Shown: positions 44,767 through 55,200 of the stretch, one piece after another
Numbering within the stretch: the first letter of the stretch is position 1
How the letters are laid out: the number at the start of each line of letters is the position of its first letter
Assembly (NCBI RefSeq): GCF_040256645.1
Contig: NZ_CP158281.1
Coordinates: 3,534,001-3,598,000 of the forward strand
Direction: 5' to 3'
DNA: 64,000 bases
From: Brevibacterium sp. CBA3109
GTDB taxonomy: Bacteria; Actinomycetota; Actinomycetes; Actinomycetales; Brevibacteriaceae
Program-made: the position numbers and the translations under genes
Notes under the pieces: generated by a model
The model's database searches: none
Told to the model about the DNA's origin: nothing
What the model saw: the letters and a program-made list of their open reading frames with translations, nothing else

Positions 44767-46251
44767 TCAGTCCTGCTCGCCGAGGCGTTCGTTCCGCTTG
44801 CCACCGTCGCCGAGGTGGCGTTTGAGGCGATCGAGGAGCCTGCCGTTTTCGCCCGGCTCGGCATTGACGAGGTCGACCCCTTGGATGCGAGCAATTGCGT
44901 CGACGATCCGGAAGTCCTCCGACTCTGGAACGCAGCGCAGGTCGATGAGGCATCGCCCCTGGTGGACTCGGGCGACAATGGCCGTCTCCCCAGTGCGAAG
45001 ATCCGCCGCATAGCTCTCCGGCAGTTCGACGGCCCAACCAGGCAGCGGCACACCAGGAGCTCCCCCGCCGCCGACTCGTCCGTCGTGGGCGACAACGGTT
45101 CCAGAGGCAAGCTCTGCCAGGAACTCAGTGCGTTCTTTGAGTCTGTCGAGATTGATATGAAGTGCTTCGTGGACCGGATTCTGCATGTTCGCAACCGTTG
45201 CCTCGATTGCGGCCAACGTGAGTTTGTCGGTGCGCATCGCCCTGGCCAGAGGGTGCTTTGCAATCCGCGCCACGGCCTCACGGCGTCCGAGGATGAGCCC
45301 GGCCTGCGGACCGCCGAGGAGTTTGTCCCCGCTGACGATGACGACATCGGCTCCCGCGGCCAGGGCACTGGCGATATCGGGCTCATCGGGCAGGTGAGGG
45401 TCGGGTTCGAAGAGTCCGCTGCCCAGATCGGCGATGAGTGGAAGTTCGTGCTCGTCGGCGAGTTCGCGCAGTTGTGAGATCTCCACCGCGGCGGTGAATC
45501 CTTCGACCCGAAAATTGCTGGTGTGGACCTTGAGCAGGCTCGCGGTATCGGGGCCGATCGCTTCTGCATAGTCGGCCAGATGAGTGCGGTTGGTCGTTCC
45601 GACTTCCTGCAGGCGTGCTCCGGTGGTGGTCATGAGATCCGGCAACCGGAAACCAGCACCGATCTCAACAAGCTCACCACGACTGACGATGATTTCGCGA
45701 GGATCTGCCTCACCGCCAGGGTTCGCACCAGCAGTGACTGCACGTCCGTGCGCACCGCGCGAGCCATCTGCTGTAGGGCCACCACGCAGAGCGGTCACCG
45801 CGAGCAGGAGTGCGGCGGCGCCGTTGTTGACGACCAAGGCGTCTTCCGCACCCGGACAGGCTCTCAGAAGTGCCTGCGTGGCACCGGTCCCCCGTTTGCT
45901 GCGCCGACCGGTTTCCAAGTCCATTTCGACGTCGACGTAGCCGGCAGCATCGGCGACCGCCTCTCGCGCGGCCTGGGAGAGAGGCGCACGACCGAGGTTG
46001 GTGTGGACGATGATTCCGGTGGCGTTGAGCACCGGGGTCAAGGACGAAGCCGAGCGGGAACTCAGGTGTCGGACAATGGTGGCAGCCACCTCGGCGGTGG
46101 GAATCGAGCCAGCGCGAGCAGCACTCTGGGCATCTAAGATGATGGCTTTGATCGTAGCCTGACTTAACCGTTGACCTGCGTCGATGACTTCGGGAAGGCC
46201 AAGGAGGCTATCGGTGCGCGGGATGCTGCGCCGCGGATCCGTATCGGCCAA
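44767..46251 (-). CDS. selA: L-seryl-tRNA(Sec) selenium transferase
   Basis: A 494-residue PLP enzyme that converts Ser-tRNA(Sec) to Sec-tRNA(Sec) with selenophosphate. The Schiff-base Lys310 is in VSGDKLLGGPQAGLILG; VLNATGIIVHTNLGRAPLS and EVGTTNRTHLADY are hallmark segments. The TTG start at 46251 is chosen because AGGAGG lies eight bases upstream and an earlier start would run through the tRNA gene. About 25 residues of Gly/Ala-rich insert (GGPTADGSRGAHGRAVTAGA) follow LLLAVTAL and make it longer than the E. coli enzyme. It lies 83 bases after selC and one base before selB. Confidence 0.95.
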   Translation of the reverse strand: MADTDPRRSIPRTDSLLGLPEVIDAGQRLSQATIKAIILDAQSAARAGSIPTAEVAATIVRHLSSRSASSLTPVLNATGIIVHTNLGRAPLSQAAREAVADAAGYVDVEMDLETGRRSKRGTGATQALLRACPGAEDALVVNNGAAALLLAVTALRGGPTADGSRGAHGRAVTAGANPGGEADPREIIVSRGELVEIGAGFRLPDLMTTTGARLQEVGTTNRTHLADYAEAIGPDTASLLKVHTSNFRVEGFTAAVEISQLRELADEHELPLIADLGSGLFEPDPHLPDEPDIASALAAGADVVIVSGDKLLGGPQAGLILGRREAVARIAKHPLARAMRTDKLTLAAIEATVANMQNPVHEALHINLDRLKERTEFLAELASGTVVAHDGRVGGGGAPGVPLPGWAVELPESYAADLRTGETAIVARVHQGRCLIDLRCVPESEDFRIVDAIARIQGVDLVNAEPGENGRLLDRLKRHLGDGGKRNERLGEQD

Positions 46252-46334
46252 GGCTGTCTCCTCCTGACGGTCCCCGCGGGCCGGCCAGGAAGCGAACTCC
46301 GGGCTTTCGAGCGCGACGACGTCGACGATGCTGG

Positions 46335-46429
46335 TGGCGGAGGCGGACGGGAATCGAACCCGCCAGACCGAGATACTCGGTCGCACCGGTTTTGAAGACC
46401 GGGGAGCCCACCAGGACTCGGACGCCTCC
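46335..46429 (-). tRNA. selC: tRNA-Sec (anticodon TCA)
   Basis: A 95-base gene including an encoded CCA end (46335-46337). Acceptor GGAGGCG pairs with CGCCTCC; the D stem is six base pairs (GAGTCC/GGGCTC) with a 4-base loop; the anticodon stem CCGGT frames CTTCAAA with TCA at 46393-46395; the long extra arm is GACCGAG-TAT-CTCGGTC; the T loop is TTCGATT. The long acceptor-T helix, 6-bp D stem and UCA anticodon together identify tRNA-Sec. A -10-like TAGGAT lies 7 bases before the 5' end. It heads the selC-selA-selB order. Confidence 0.97.
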
Positions 46430-46528
46430 GTCTGAGATCCTACCCTTCAGATCAGGAGTCGGACGCACCGCCGGGTGTCGAAGTCGTCGACGAGTGCGAC
46501 TGCGTGCCTGCCTCGGCATTCACAGTCG

Positions 46529-47137
46529 TCAGTGAGGTGGCCGCCACATGGTGGTGACCACGTGGCCGGTGGCGGTTGTGATCTGATCACGGGGAATGAA
46601 GCCGACGCTTTCGTAGCGAGCATTATTGACCGAGTTGGACGACTCCAGATACGCAGGGGCTGCGAGAGCGTCGATATGGACAAGACTCTCGGCGAGCAGG
46701 CCCATGCCCAGTCCCTTACCGCGCTGGTCCTCACGCACGCCGAGCAGAGTGAGGTAGAAGCATGACTGTTGGGGATGCGCCTCGTCGAGCTGTTCGTAGA
46801 CCTCCAGGATCGCCTTCGCCGCATCTGGGCCCGCGGTTTGCCTGAGCAGACCATCGAGGGCGTCCTCTTCCTGCGCTGTCAGTTCGGTTCCGCCCGGCGG
46901 AATCCACACGGCCGCGGCCTCTGCGTCAGGGGTGACGAATGTCCATGGGTAGCGAAGTGCGGAGGTGACATACAGTCGCCACATCACGGCGGCCTGCATG
47001 GCGCGTCGTCCTTCGTCTGGGAACGCCGGGCCCCACAAGGGATCGTGAAAGAACGCGCTGGTCATCGTGTCGACGATCGCCTCGGCATCGTTCAGTGAGG
47101 CAACCCGAGTGGGACCGCGCCGGCCGCTGTTGGTCAT
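46529..47137 (-). CDS. GNAT-family N-acetyltransferase
   Basis: A 202-residue acetyltransferase with the acetyl-CoA loop LGVREDQRGKGLGMGLLAES near residue 135 and the C-terminal YLESSNSVNNARYESVGF pattern. Substrate unknown. Start at 47137 is supported by AAGGTG five bases upstream. It sits between selC and a membrane protein gene on the same strand; no functional link to selenium is evident. Confidence 0.85.
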   Translation of the reverse strand: MTNSGRRGPTRVASLNDAEAIVDTMTSAFFHDPLWGPAFPDEGRRAMQAAVMWRLYVTSALRYPWTFVTPDAEAAAVWIPPGGTELTAQEEDALDGLLRQTAGPDAAKAILEVYEQLDEAHPQQSCFYLTLLGVREDQRGKGLGMGLLAESLVHIDALAAPAYLESSNSVNNARYESVGFIPRDQITTATGHVVTTMWRPPH

Positions 47138-47228
47138 AAGCACACCTTAGCCTCGGTCCACCGATCTCTGGTGAGTTGCCGTTGCCGCGACTGTCGACAG
47201 GGCACCGGGCCACGGATCCCTCGTCCCA

Positions 47229-48263
47229 TCAATCCGGGGTGCCGATCCTTTCGGTGGGCCGCGCCCATAGTCGGTAGCCGATGAACGAGGCGATCAGCAG
47301 GGTGACGCCGGTGATGAGCACGGCACCGATGACACCCAAAGATCCCTCCGTCCAGTCCGAGACTGCCTCCGGGACCACCAACGTGACAGCTGCGACCGCG
47401 ACAGCCAGGTAGGGCCAGGCGGTTGTCTTCAGGTATGCGGCTATACCGCCGACAGCCATGATGAGTGTGAGCAGGTATCCCAGCCCAGGGTGGTATGCCT
47501 CCATCACCGGCAGCTGAGCTCCGAGCAGCGCCGTCGCGACTCCGACCGAACGAGCCAAGGTGATCGCAGGGAAAGCGCCCGCCTCGGTGACCGCCAGCCA
47601 CACAACACCCACAAGGAACATGGCGAAGGCCACGACGTTTGTCCAATGATTTTCGTAGCCGCTGGAGAAGCTCAGCACTGCCGTCAGCAAGCTGGCCAGC
47701 ATACCCAGCATCCCCAGCGCGGTGGGTGCCAACCGGTGCCCGATCATAGACGTCAGCAGTCCCACAACCCCGCCGACTACGGCGGGCCAATAGATTCCCT
47801 CAAGAGTCGAATCCACCCAGTGATCAACGACAAGCCCGGCTGAGCAGGCCGCGGCGAGGGCTGCTCCGGTCAGCAGCGTGCCGGCAAGGCGACGCCGCGA
47901 GTCGTTGGCCGGTTCGTGGACGTCGACCGACTCGGAGGAGACCCGCACGATCACTGCCCCGGCCAGGCCGAGGACTGCACATACGACGGCGAGCATCGTC
48001 ACGCGAGTGCCAAACCCCAGCCCGTACCATTCCTGGGCGAAGAACAGTCCGCCCGCGGCGAGCACGAAGGCACCGCCGAGATAGCTGAGGACCTCGACGA
48101 GTCTGGGCATCTTCGTGCGCCGCGAAGCGGCATCTGACGCCGGTCGTGTCGGCGTGCTGAGAGCAGCAGCAACGACGCTCAGGGAGCGTTCGCGGTCCGC
48201 GGGATCAACAAGGCGTTCGGTGATCAGCGCATCGACGACGATGTGTTCGAACGATGGGTTCAT
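47229..48263 (-). CDS. Multipass membrane protein, DUF2157-like
   Basis: A 344-residue protein with a soluble N-terminal 50 residues (ALITERLVDPADRERSLSVV) and about ten hydrophobic segments, beginning VLSYLGGAFVLAAGGLFFAQE, which resembles the DUF2157 type of predicted membrane proteins. Function unknown. It diverges from selD with 115 bases between starts. Confidence 0.8.
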   Translation of the reverse strand: MNPSFEHIVVDALITERLVDPADRERSLSVVAAALSTPTRPASDAASRRTKMPRLVEVLSYLGGAFVLAAGGLFFAQEWYGLGFGTRVTMLAVVCAVLGLAGAVIVRVSSESVDVHEPANDSRRRLAGTLLTGAALAAACSAGLVVDHWVDSTLEGIYWPAVVGGVVGLLTSMIGHRLAPTALGMLGMLASLLTAVLSFSSGYENHWTNVVAFAMFLVGVVWLAVTEAGAFPAITLARSVGVATALLGAQLPVMEAYHPGLGYLLTLIMAVGGIAAYLKTTAWPYLAVAVAAVTLVVPEAVSDWTEGSLGVIGAVLITGVTLLIASFIGYRLWARPTERIGTPD

Positions 48264-48378
48264 GCAGTGATAGTAGCCCAGACGTGATGAGCCCTACGCT
48301 GCGCTCAACCATGTCATGTGCGCACGGTGCTCAGAATGATTCATCAGCCGGTCTGACCTCGGTGGTAGAGTCGCGGGC

Positions 48379-49365
48379 ATGGACACCCCTCAGCCTCGCC
48401 TGACCGAATTCGCCCACGGTGGAGGTTGCGCCTGCAAGATCCCGCCGGGCGAGCTCGAGGAAGCAGTCAAGGGGCTGACCGGTCAGTCCGGCCCCGATGT
48501 CCTCGTCGGCCTCGACGACGGCGATGACGCATCCGCCGTCCGTGTTCGCGATGACCTCGCAGTGCTCTCGACGGCCGACTTCTTCACCCCAGTCGTCGAC
48601 GACGCCTACGACTGGGGTCGGATCGCGGCCGCGAACGCACTGTCTGACATCTACGCCATGGGCGGGACTCCAGTCACCGCGATCAACCTCGTCGGTTGGC
48701 CACGAGAGAAGCTGCCGATGGAGCTGCTCACCGAGGTGCTGCGCGGAGGGCTCGACGTTGCCGCCCAAGCCAACTGCCCTGTCGCCGGTGGGCATTCGAT
48801 CGACGATCCCGAGCCCAAGTACGGCATGGCCGTCACCGGCATCGCCCACCCCGATGAGCTCATGCGCAATGATGCCGCCGAGGTGGGCCTGCCCTTGACC
48901 CTGACGAAACCGATCGGTGTGGGGATCCTCAACAATCGACACAAGCGCACCGGTGAGTACTTCGCCGAGGCGGTCGCGACGATGACCGAGCTCAATGCCG
49001 ATGCCGCGCTGGCGGCACTGGCCGCAGGCGTACGGGCAGCCACCGATGTCACCGGTTTCGGACTGCTCGGCCACCTATTCAAGATGTGCCGTGCTTCAGG
49101 CGTGGGAGCAATCATCGACGCGGCTGCGGTGCCCCGCCTCGGCGGAGTCGATGAGTCGATTGCGGACGGCTGCGTCTCCGGGGGAACCCGCCGCAACCTG
49201 GACTGGGTTCGCCCCAATCTGACGACTGATGATTCCGTGACCGAGGACGAACTGTTCCTCCTCGCCGATGCGCAGACTTCCGGCGGCCTGCTCATCGTCG
49301 GCGAGATCCCGGGCCACCCGATCATCGGGGAGATCGTCGTCGGGTCTGGTGTGCACGTGCGGTGA
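48379..49365 (+). CDS. selD: Selenide, water dikinase (selenophosphate synthetase)
   Basis: A 328-residue enzyme that makes selenophosphate from selenide and ATP, the selenium donor for SelA. The catalytic loop is GGGCACK with Cys17 and Lys20, aligned with Cys17/Lys20 of E. coli SelD; the Sec/Cys position is Cys here, so it does not itself need selenocysteine. Further motifs are STADFFTPVVDD, ANALSDIYAMGG, VAGGHSIDDPEPKYGMAVTG, TDVTGFGLLGH and ADAQTSGGLLI. It lies between the sel operon and the fdh operon on the opposite strand. Confidence 0.95.
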   Translation: MDTPQPRLTEFAHGGGCACKIPPGELEEAVKGLTGQSGPDVLVGLDDGDDASAVRVRDDLAVLSTADFFTPVVDDAYDWGRIAAANALSDIYAMGGTPVTAINLVGWPREKLPMELLTEVLRGGLDVAAQANCPVAGGHSIDDPEPKYGMAVTGIAHPDELMRNDAAEVGLPLTLTKPIGVGILNNRHKRTGEYFAEAVATMTELNADAALAALAAGVRAATDVTGFGLLGHLFKMCRASGVGAIIDAAAVPRLGGVDESIADGCVSGGTRRNLDWVRPNLTTDDSVTEDELFLLADAQTSGGLLIVGEIPGHPIIGEIVVGSGVHVR

Positions 49366-49398
49366 CCCGTCACCGAGTCTGACAGACACCGAATCGGG

Positions 49399-49641
49399 TC
49401 ATTCGCCGAATTTGGAGGGTGTGACATCCTCGTTGGCGAAGCGTCTGAATCCGCTGAGGAATATCCAGTAGAAAAACCCATTGACAGGCGCTACGAGCAG
49501 AGTCTCCCACCACGAAAACATCTCGTTGCCCCAGCCGATGAGATTCATTCCGAAATACACAAGGGGAAACAGGACAGCCACTATGGCGGCCTCTTTCAGG
49601 CTGCGCCGGTCGTTGAGCAGCTCCTTGATTGCGTCCTTCAT
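49399..49641 (-). CDS. Small two-helix membrane protein
   Basis: An 80-residue protein: a short charged start (MKDAIKELLNDRRSLKEA), helices AAIVAVLFPLVYFGMNLIGWG and TLLVAPVNGFFYWIFLSGF, and a soluble tail. No family recognised. It lies 225 bases beyond the end of fdhC on the same strand, with a hairpin between, so it is probably transcribed separately. Confidence 0.65.
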   Translation of the reverse strand: MKDAIKELLNDRRSLKEAAIVAVLFPLVYFGMNLIGWGNEMFSWWETLLVAPVNGFFYWIFLSGFRRFANEDVTPSKFGE

Positions 49642-49750
49642 AGGACCACCACGCTACTACTAGAGACGTTTTTCGCAACCTCTCTTGGTATTCGTGCGTC
49701 TCACACCCGGCGCGCCTCGCCGCCGGCTCCCCTCACCCGTAGTTTCTTCC

Positions 49751-49770
49751 ACAACCCCTGCCAGGGTTGT
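49751..49770 (-). terminator. Candidate hairpin after the fdh operon
   Basis: ACAACCC-CTGCCA-GGGTTGT, a 7-bp stem with 6-base loop, 95 bases beyond the fdhC stop. No T-run follows, so termination here is tentative. Confidence 0.4.
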
Positions 49771-49865
49771 TCATGAAGCCACCGGTGCCGAAAACAAGAG
49801 CAGACGTAGGACGCAGAAGTACCGGGAGGAGATGCGACTCCCCTTGAGGAACATTCGGTCGGACC

Positions 49866-51125
49866 TCAAACCCCGGTGGTGATCGAGTCGTCGACGATTC
49901 CACGGGCGCGGCGTTCTTCGAGGCGAGCGCGCTGCGGTTCGACGACGTGGCGCGGATCCTTCGTCGATTCGATGCCGGCTTCGAGAACTCCGAAGCGCGT
50001 GTACGCCGAGGCGGCCGCCAATGCCGCACCGCTGACAACCGAGACGGCGCGCAGTGCAGCTCGAGTCTTCCAGCTGCGTCTGCCCGCAGCCCCCGCGACC
50101 CGAACTGCGAGACCGGCAACACCAGTACTGCCCCCGCGACCCAGCTTCTCCGTGAACACCCGGGCCCCCACTTCGACAGCAGCAGTGCCGATCGCACCGG
50201 CGATGAGCAGCTTCTCCGCCCGGTGGAGTTTGCGGCCGGGCTCGCCGTCTTCGAGCGGGTCAACCTCGGCAGGATGCATGCCCTGCTTCATCCGATTCAT
50301 CGCGAACGCCTCGCCGGCGGCACCAGCGAGCGCGAGCAGACGCGCTGGTCCGGTCTCCCGCACCGGAGCCAGAGCCATGGCCGCTCCCCCGGCAGCCACG
50401 GCCGCCGAGGACACAAAGACGTACGACAGGCCGTTTCGGCCGGCGGCGTTCCAGGTGGGGACCGCGGTGTCGCCGAGCAGCGCCCCGGTGTATGCGGCCA
50501 GCGGTGTCGCAAAGAGAGCTGATTCGAATGCCGCTGGCGTCTCCATCGCATGAAGCAGGCTGCGCAGCGGACCCAACGGCAGCCGCAGCCCGGTCAATCG
50601 ATCCGCCTCGATCGCGGCCAGGACTCCTGAGCCGACTCCGAATCCAGACAGGATCCAGGTGCCCAGGCTCATAGGCGAGCTGACCTTGAATACCCGCATC
50701 ATGTTGAGGAAGCGTTCGGGCCGGCCGAGGTCGGCCACCAGTGCCGCTCCCCCGACACCTGTCGCGGTGATCGCGATCAGCCTGGTGGCGATGCGCAATC
50801 CCGGACGATCGCTGAATTGGGCGCCGAGTCCAAGCAGCGAAGAGCCTCCGGCCAGTCCGCCGAGGAACAGATAGAGCGAGATCTCATCGCCCCATGGTGG
50901 AGCCTTGACGATCGGCCGGCCGTAGTAGGAGGAGAATTCGACGTCCTCGACCATCGGCATCTCGCGGTTGCCGTCGGCACCGCGATTCTTCCATCCCTGG
51001 CCGCCGCCACGGCCGGCGCCGCCGTTACCGCCCGGACCGCCGCCGGGTCGACCACCTCGGCGACGCTTCTTTCGACCGCGATCGAGCTCAGGTGGGCGGT
51101 AGGAATCGTATTCGGAAGTGCTCAA
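49866..51125 (-). CDS. Formate dehydrogenase membrane subunit, NrfD/PsrC type
   Basis: A 419-residue membrane protein that would pass electrons from the iron-sulfur subunit to the quinone pool. After a Gly/Arg-rich N-terminus of about 60 residues (RKKRRRGGRPGGGPGG) the NrfD pattern begins: APPWGDEISLYLFLGGLAGGSSLLG and ADLGRPERFLNMMRVFKVSSPMSLGTWI, then about eight helices. The TTG start overlaps the fdhB stop (TTGA) with GGGGAGC upstream. It replaces the cytochrome b subunit of E. coli Fdh-N. Confidence 0.87.
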   Translation of the reverse strand: MSTSEYDSYRPPELDRGRKKRRRGGRPGGGPGGNGGAGRGGGQGWKNRGADGNREMPMVEDVEFSSYYGRPIVKAPPWGDEISLYLFLGGLAGGSSLLGLGAQFSDRPGLRIATRLIAITATGVGGAALVADLGRPERFLNMMRVFKVSSPMSLGTWILSGFGVGSGVLAAIEADRLTGLRLPLGPLRSLLHAMETPAAFESALFATPLAAYTGALLGDTAVPTWNAAGRNGLSYVFVSSAAVAAGGAAMALAPVRETGPARLLALAGAAGEAFAMNRMKQGMHPAEVDPLEDGEPGRKLHRAEKLLIAGAIGTAAVEVGARVFTEKLGRGGSTGVAGLAVRVAGAAGRRSWKTRAALRAVSVVSGAALAAASAYTRFGVLEAGIESTKDPRHVVEPQRARLEERRARGIVDDSITTGV

Positions 51126-52264
51126 CGCCTGCTCCCCAGGAACGCGAGTCCGGCGGCGGCGACCATGCCGAGCGCGGCCATACCGGCTTTGGCATACATC
51201 TGCGGCAGGTCCTTCGTGGCCACCCGCGGGTCCGGTGGCAGGCCGTAGACCTCAGGTTCGTCGAGGATGAGGAAGACGGATCCGGTTCCCCCGACCCCAT
51301 CGTTCGGGTTGGCTCCGTACAGGCGGGCCTCGGTCAGGCCCTGCGAGTGAAGCTGGGCCACGCGGGCGTGGGCCTTGTCGACCATGTCATCGTGGTCGCC
51401 GAACTTGATGGACTCGGTGGGGCAGGTCTGCGCGCATGCCGGTTCCTGTCCGTCGACGAGGCGGTCATAGCACAGGGTGCATTTGTTGGCCGTGTTCTTG
51501 TCCGGCACATCCATGTCCGCGGCGCTGCGGTCACGGTCGGTGGGCGTGTTGATCGTGCCGTCGTCGCGGCGTTCGATGACGCCGAAGGGACAGCCGGCCA
51601 CGCAGGTGCCGCAGCCGTTGCAGACGTCGTTTTGGACGACGACGGTGTCGAACTCCGTGCGGAACAGGGCTCCCGTGGGGCAGACGTCGAGACAGCCGGC
51701 GTGGGTGCAGTGCTTGCACACGTCCGAGGACATCAGCCAGCGGAAGTCCTCGGTGTCCGGCGGAGTCGTGTCGAGTTTGGCGATGTCCTCCGGGTCGCTC
51801 GGAGAGAGGGCGCCGGGCGCCAGCAGGTCGATGCCCATCGGCGGTGTCGACGGCAGACCGCCACCTGAAGCACCCGCCCCGTTGGAACCGGACTGTGCCG
51901 CGCCCAGCGCGCCACCGAGTGGTTGCGCGCCCGCGGATTCGTCCGTGCGGGGGCGTATGGCCGGCATGCCGAGGTTGACGAGTTTCCGCCCGGATTCGCG
52001 GGCGGCTTCGATCCGTTCGCCGTCCTGTTCGATGAAGGCGACATGGCGCCACGTGTTGGCTCCGAGGCTGCCCGTGTTGTCGTACGAGGAACCGAGAAGT
52101 TCGAAGGTCCCGTCCTGCGGGTTGTTGTTCCACTCCTTGCACGCGACCTCGCAGGCCTTACAGCCGATGCAGATCGACGTATCGGTGAAGAACCCTTTGC
52201 GCTCCTGCGCGGAACCGTGCCAGTGCCCGTCCGCAACAGCGTCGTTCTCGACAGTCGTCGACAT
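51122..52264 (-). CDS. fdhB: Formate dehydrogenase iron-sulfur subunit
   Basis: A 380-residue ferredoxin-like subunit with four 4Fe-4S motifs: CIGCKACEVAC (Cys32-42), CKHCTHAGCLDVCP, CNGCGTCVAGCP and CTLCYDRL...CAQTCP. A Gly/Ala/Pro-rich insert (about residues 105-165) separates the first motif from the second and is longer than in E. coli FdnH. A hydrophobic C-terminal helix (AGMAALGMVAAAGLAFLG) may anchor it. The ATG overlaps the fdhA stop (TGATG). It links FdhA to the NrfD-type membrane subunit. Confidence 0.93.
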   Translation of the reverse strand: MSTTVENDAVADGHWHGSAQERKGFFTDTSICIGCKACEVACKEWNNNPQDGTFELLGSSYDNTGSLGANTWRHVAFIEQDGERIEAARESGRKLVNLGMPAIRPRTDESAGAQPLGGALGAAQSGSNGAGASGGGLPSTPPMGIDLLAPGALSPSDPEDIAKLDTTPPDTEDFRWLMSSDVCKHCTHAGCLDVCPTGALFRTEFDTVVVQNDVCNGCGTCVAGCPFGVIERRDDGTINTPTDRDRSAADMDVPDKNTANKCTLCYDRLVDGQEPACAQTCPTESIKFGDHDDMVDKAHARVAQLHSQGLTEARLYGANPNDGVGGTGSVFLILDEPEVYGLPPDPRVATKDLPQMYAKAGMAALGMVAAAGLAFLGSRR

Positions 52265-55200
52265 CAGTCCTCCTCGTTTCCTCTATTGTCCACCGTATCC
52301 TCGCCGGTTGGCTCGCCTTCAGATGAAGGCGCTCCCTCGCCGAGGTTGCCCGTCTCTACGCTGTCCGCATCCGAACCGACATACCCTTGGTCCGGATCAC
52401 CATCTGTCGGGTCACCGTCATCTGCCCGGTTGCCTGCGCCCTTCGCGGTTGGCTGCATGTCGATCCGACCAGTGCGATCATCGGCACTGTCCGTGAGGCT
52501 GGAATCTTCGGCCACCTCGGCGCCGGAGGGGTCCCCACCATCGCTCGACTCAGCACCATAGGTTCGACCGGGACTGACGCCCACTGCGGAGTCGCCACCA
52601 CGGTGAGGGTGCCCGCCCTTGTGTGCTTCGGAGCCAGCCTCATGTGAAGCGGCCACGACATCATCGGAGACAGTGACGAGCTGGTTGCCCGATTCGGGGC
52701 CCAGCCCCGCCTCACGCTGGTACTTCTCGACGAAGTCGACGAGCTCGGGACCGCGCGGACGCCGGCCCGGCATGATCGTGCCGGCCACGTACTTGCTGTT
52801 CTGGATGAACACGTTGGGATCCATCGTCACGCCCAGCAGGTCGTTCGCGGAGTCGCCTTCGACCGTGGCGTCGCCACCCACGCCCCAGTGATAGGGCAGG
52901 CCGATCTGGTGGATGGTCTTCCCACCGATCGTCAGCGGCGTCATCCGGCGGGTCACGAGCACACGGGCCTCGATGGCCGCCCGCGGGGAGACCAAGGTCG
53001 CCCAGCCGTAGGGCTCAAGCCCCACCTCGGCGGCGAGCTCCGGTGAGATCTCGCAGAACATCTCCGGCTGCAGCTCGGACAGGTACGGCAGCCAGCGCGA
53101 CATGCCGCCTGCGGTGTGGTGTTCGGTCAGTCGGTAGGTCGTGAACACGTACGGGTAGACCTCGGAGCCGGGGTTGCCGGCGCCGGGCGCGGACAGGTTA
53201 TCCTCACGGCGCATGACCAGACGGGTCGGTGAACTCTGCTGATCGTAGAGTGGGTTGGCAACCGTCGATTCCTGCGGTTCGTAGTGCGTGGGCATCGGTC
53301 CGTCGATCATGCCGCTGGGGGCAAACAGCCAGCCCTTGCCGTCGGCCTGCATGATGAACGGATCGTCACCGTCGAGGTTGGCCGGACCGCCGTGGGCCTG
53401 ATCCGAACGCGCCGAGGGTGCTCGGTCGATCGGGAAGTCAGGCACGTCCTTGCCCGTCCACTTGCCTGATTCCTCATCCCACCAGACGAATTTCTTCCGT
53501 TCCGACCATGGCGTGCCGTCCGGGGCCGCCGAGGCGCGGTTGTAGAGGATGCGACGGTTCGCCGGCCAAGCCCACGCCCACTCGGCGGCGGTCTCGTCCT
53601 GCTCGTCACGCGGCTTGCGCCGGGCAGCCATGTTCTGCCCGCCCGCGTAGATGCCTGCGTAGATCCAGCAGCCACCGGCGGTGGTGCCGTCATCGGTCAT
53701 CTGATTGAAGTTGTCGAGCGGGACTCCGTCCTTCTCGCCTCCGACGTAGTAGCCGTTGATCTCGGCCAGCACGGATTCGGGGTCAACCTCGCCCTCCTCG
53801 TCGACCGGGTAGTCCCATGTCATGTCGAGCAGCGGTCGATCACGAGGGTCCTCGGAGTTCTTGAGCTTTTCCCGGACCCGTTTGCCGAGTTCGAAGAAGA
53901 AATCGAGCTCGCTCTGCGCATCCCCGGGCGGGTTGACGGCCTTGTGGCGCCACTGAACGAGGCGCTGCGTCTGGGTGAAGGTGCCGGCCTTCTCCGTGTG
54001 GTTGGCGGCGGGCATGAAGAACATCTCGGTCTCGATGTCCTCGGTCTTGAGCTCACCGCTTTCGATCTCCGGGCCGTCCTTCCACCAGGTGGCGGATTCG
54101 ATGAGCCGGAAGTCGCGAACGACCATCCATTTGAGGTGACTCATCGCCATGCGCTGCATCCGCCCATTGGCCGATCCCACCGCCGGGTTCTGCCCCAGCA
54201 GGAAGTAGCCGTCGACGCCGTCGTTGAGCATGCGTACCTGCGTCTGATAGGTGCCGTGAGCACCGTTGATCTTCGGCAGATAGTCGTAGGCGAAGTCGTT
54301 CTCCTTCGTCGCCGCATCGCCCCACCAGGCCTTGAGCAGGCTGGTGGCGTAGCTGCGGCCGTTGGCCCAATAACCCTTGTGGGTCTCTGGGGTGCCAACC
54401 GCACCGACATAGTCTTCGAAGGTCTCGTGAACCCCGGCGCTGGGCATCGGCAGGTAGCCAGGCAGCAGATTGAACAGGGTCGGAATGTCGGTCGAGCCCT
54501 GGATTGTGGCGTGTCCGCGCAGGGCCATGATGCCACCGCCGGGACGGCCCATATTGCCCAGCAGGAGCTGGAGCATCGAGGCGGTGCGGATGAACTGCGC
54601 ACCCAGGGAGTGCTGCGTCCAACCCACGGCGTAGGCGAAGCACGTGGTGCGTTCGCGACCGGAGTTCTGCGTCACGGACTCAACCAGGTATTCGAAGTCG
54701 GCGGGTTTGATGCCGCAGTTCTCGGCCACCATCTCCGGTGTGTACCGGGAGTAGTGGCGTTTGAGGATCTGGAACACCGACCTGGGGTCGCTCAGGCTCT
54801 CATCCCTGACCGCACGACCTGCTTCGTCGGTCTGGTATGCCCAGGACGAGTTGTCGTAGGAGTTAGTGTCCGGATCGAAGCCGGAGAAGAGTCCGTCGAG
54901 GTCCTCGGTGTCCTGATAGCTCTCGCTGATCAGGTTCGCAGCGTTCGTGTATGCGCGGACGTACTCGTCGAAGTGCAGGCCCTCGGAGAGGACGCGGTTG
55001 ATCAGCGCCCCGAGCAGGACGATGTCGGAGCCGGCCCGGATCGGGACGTGCTTATCGGCGATCGCCGTGGTGCGCGTGAATCGAGGATCGACGTGGATGA
55101 CGCGTGCACCCCGGGCCTTGGCCTCGGTCACCCATTGGAAGCCCACTGGATGGCACTCGGCCATATTAGATCCCTGGATGATGATGCAGTCCGCATTCGC

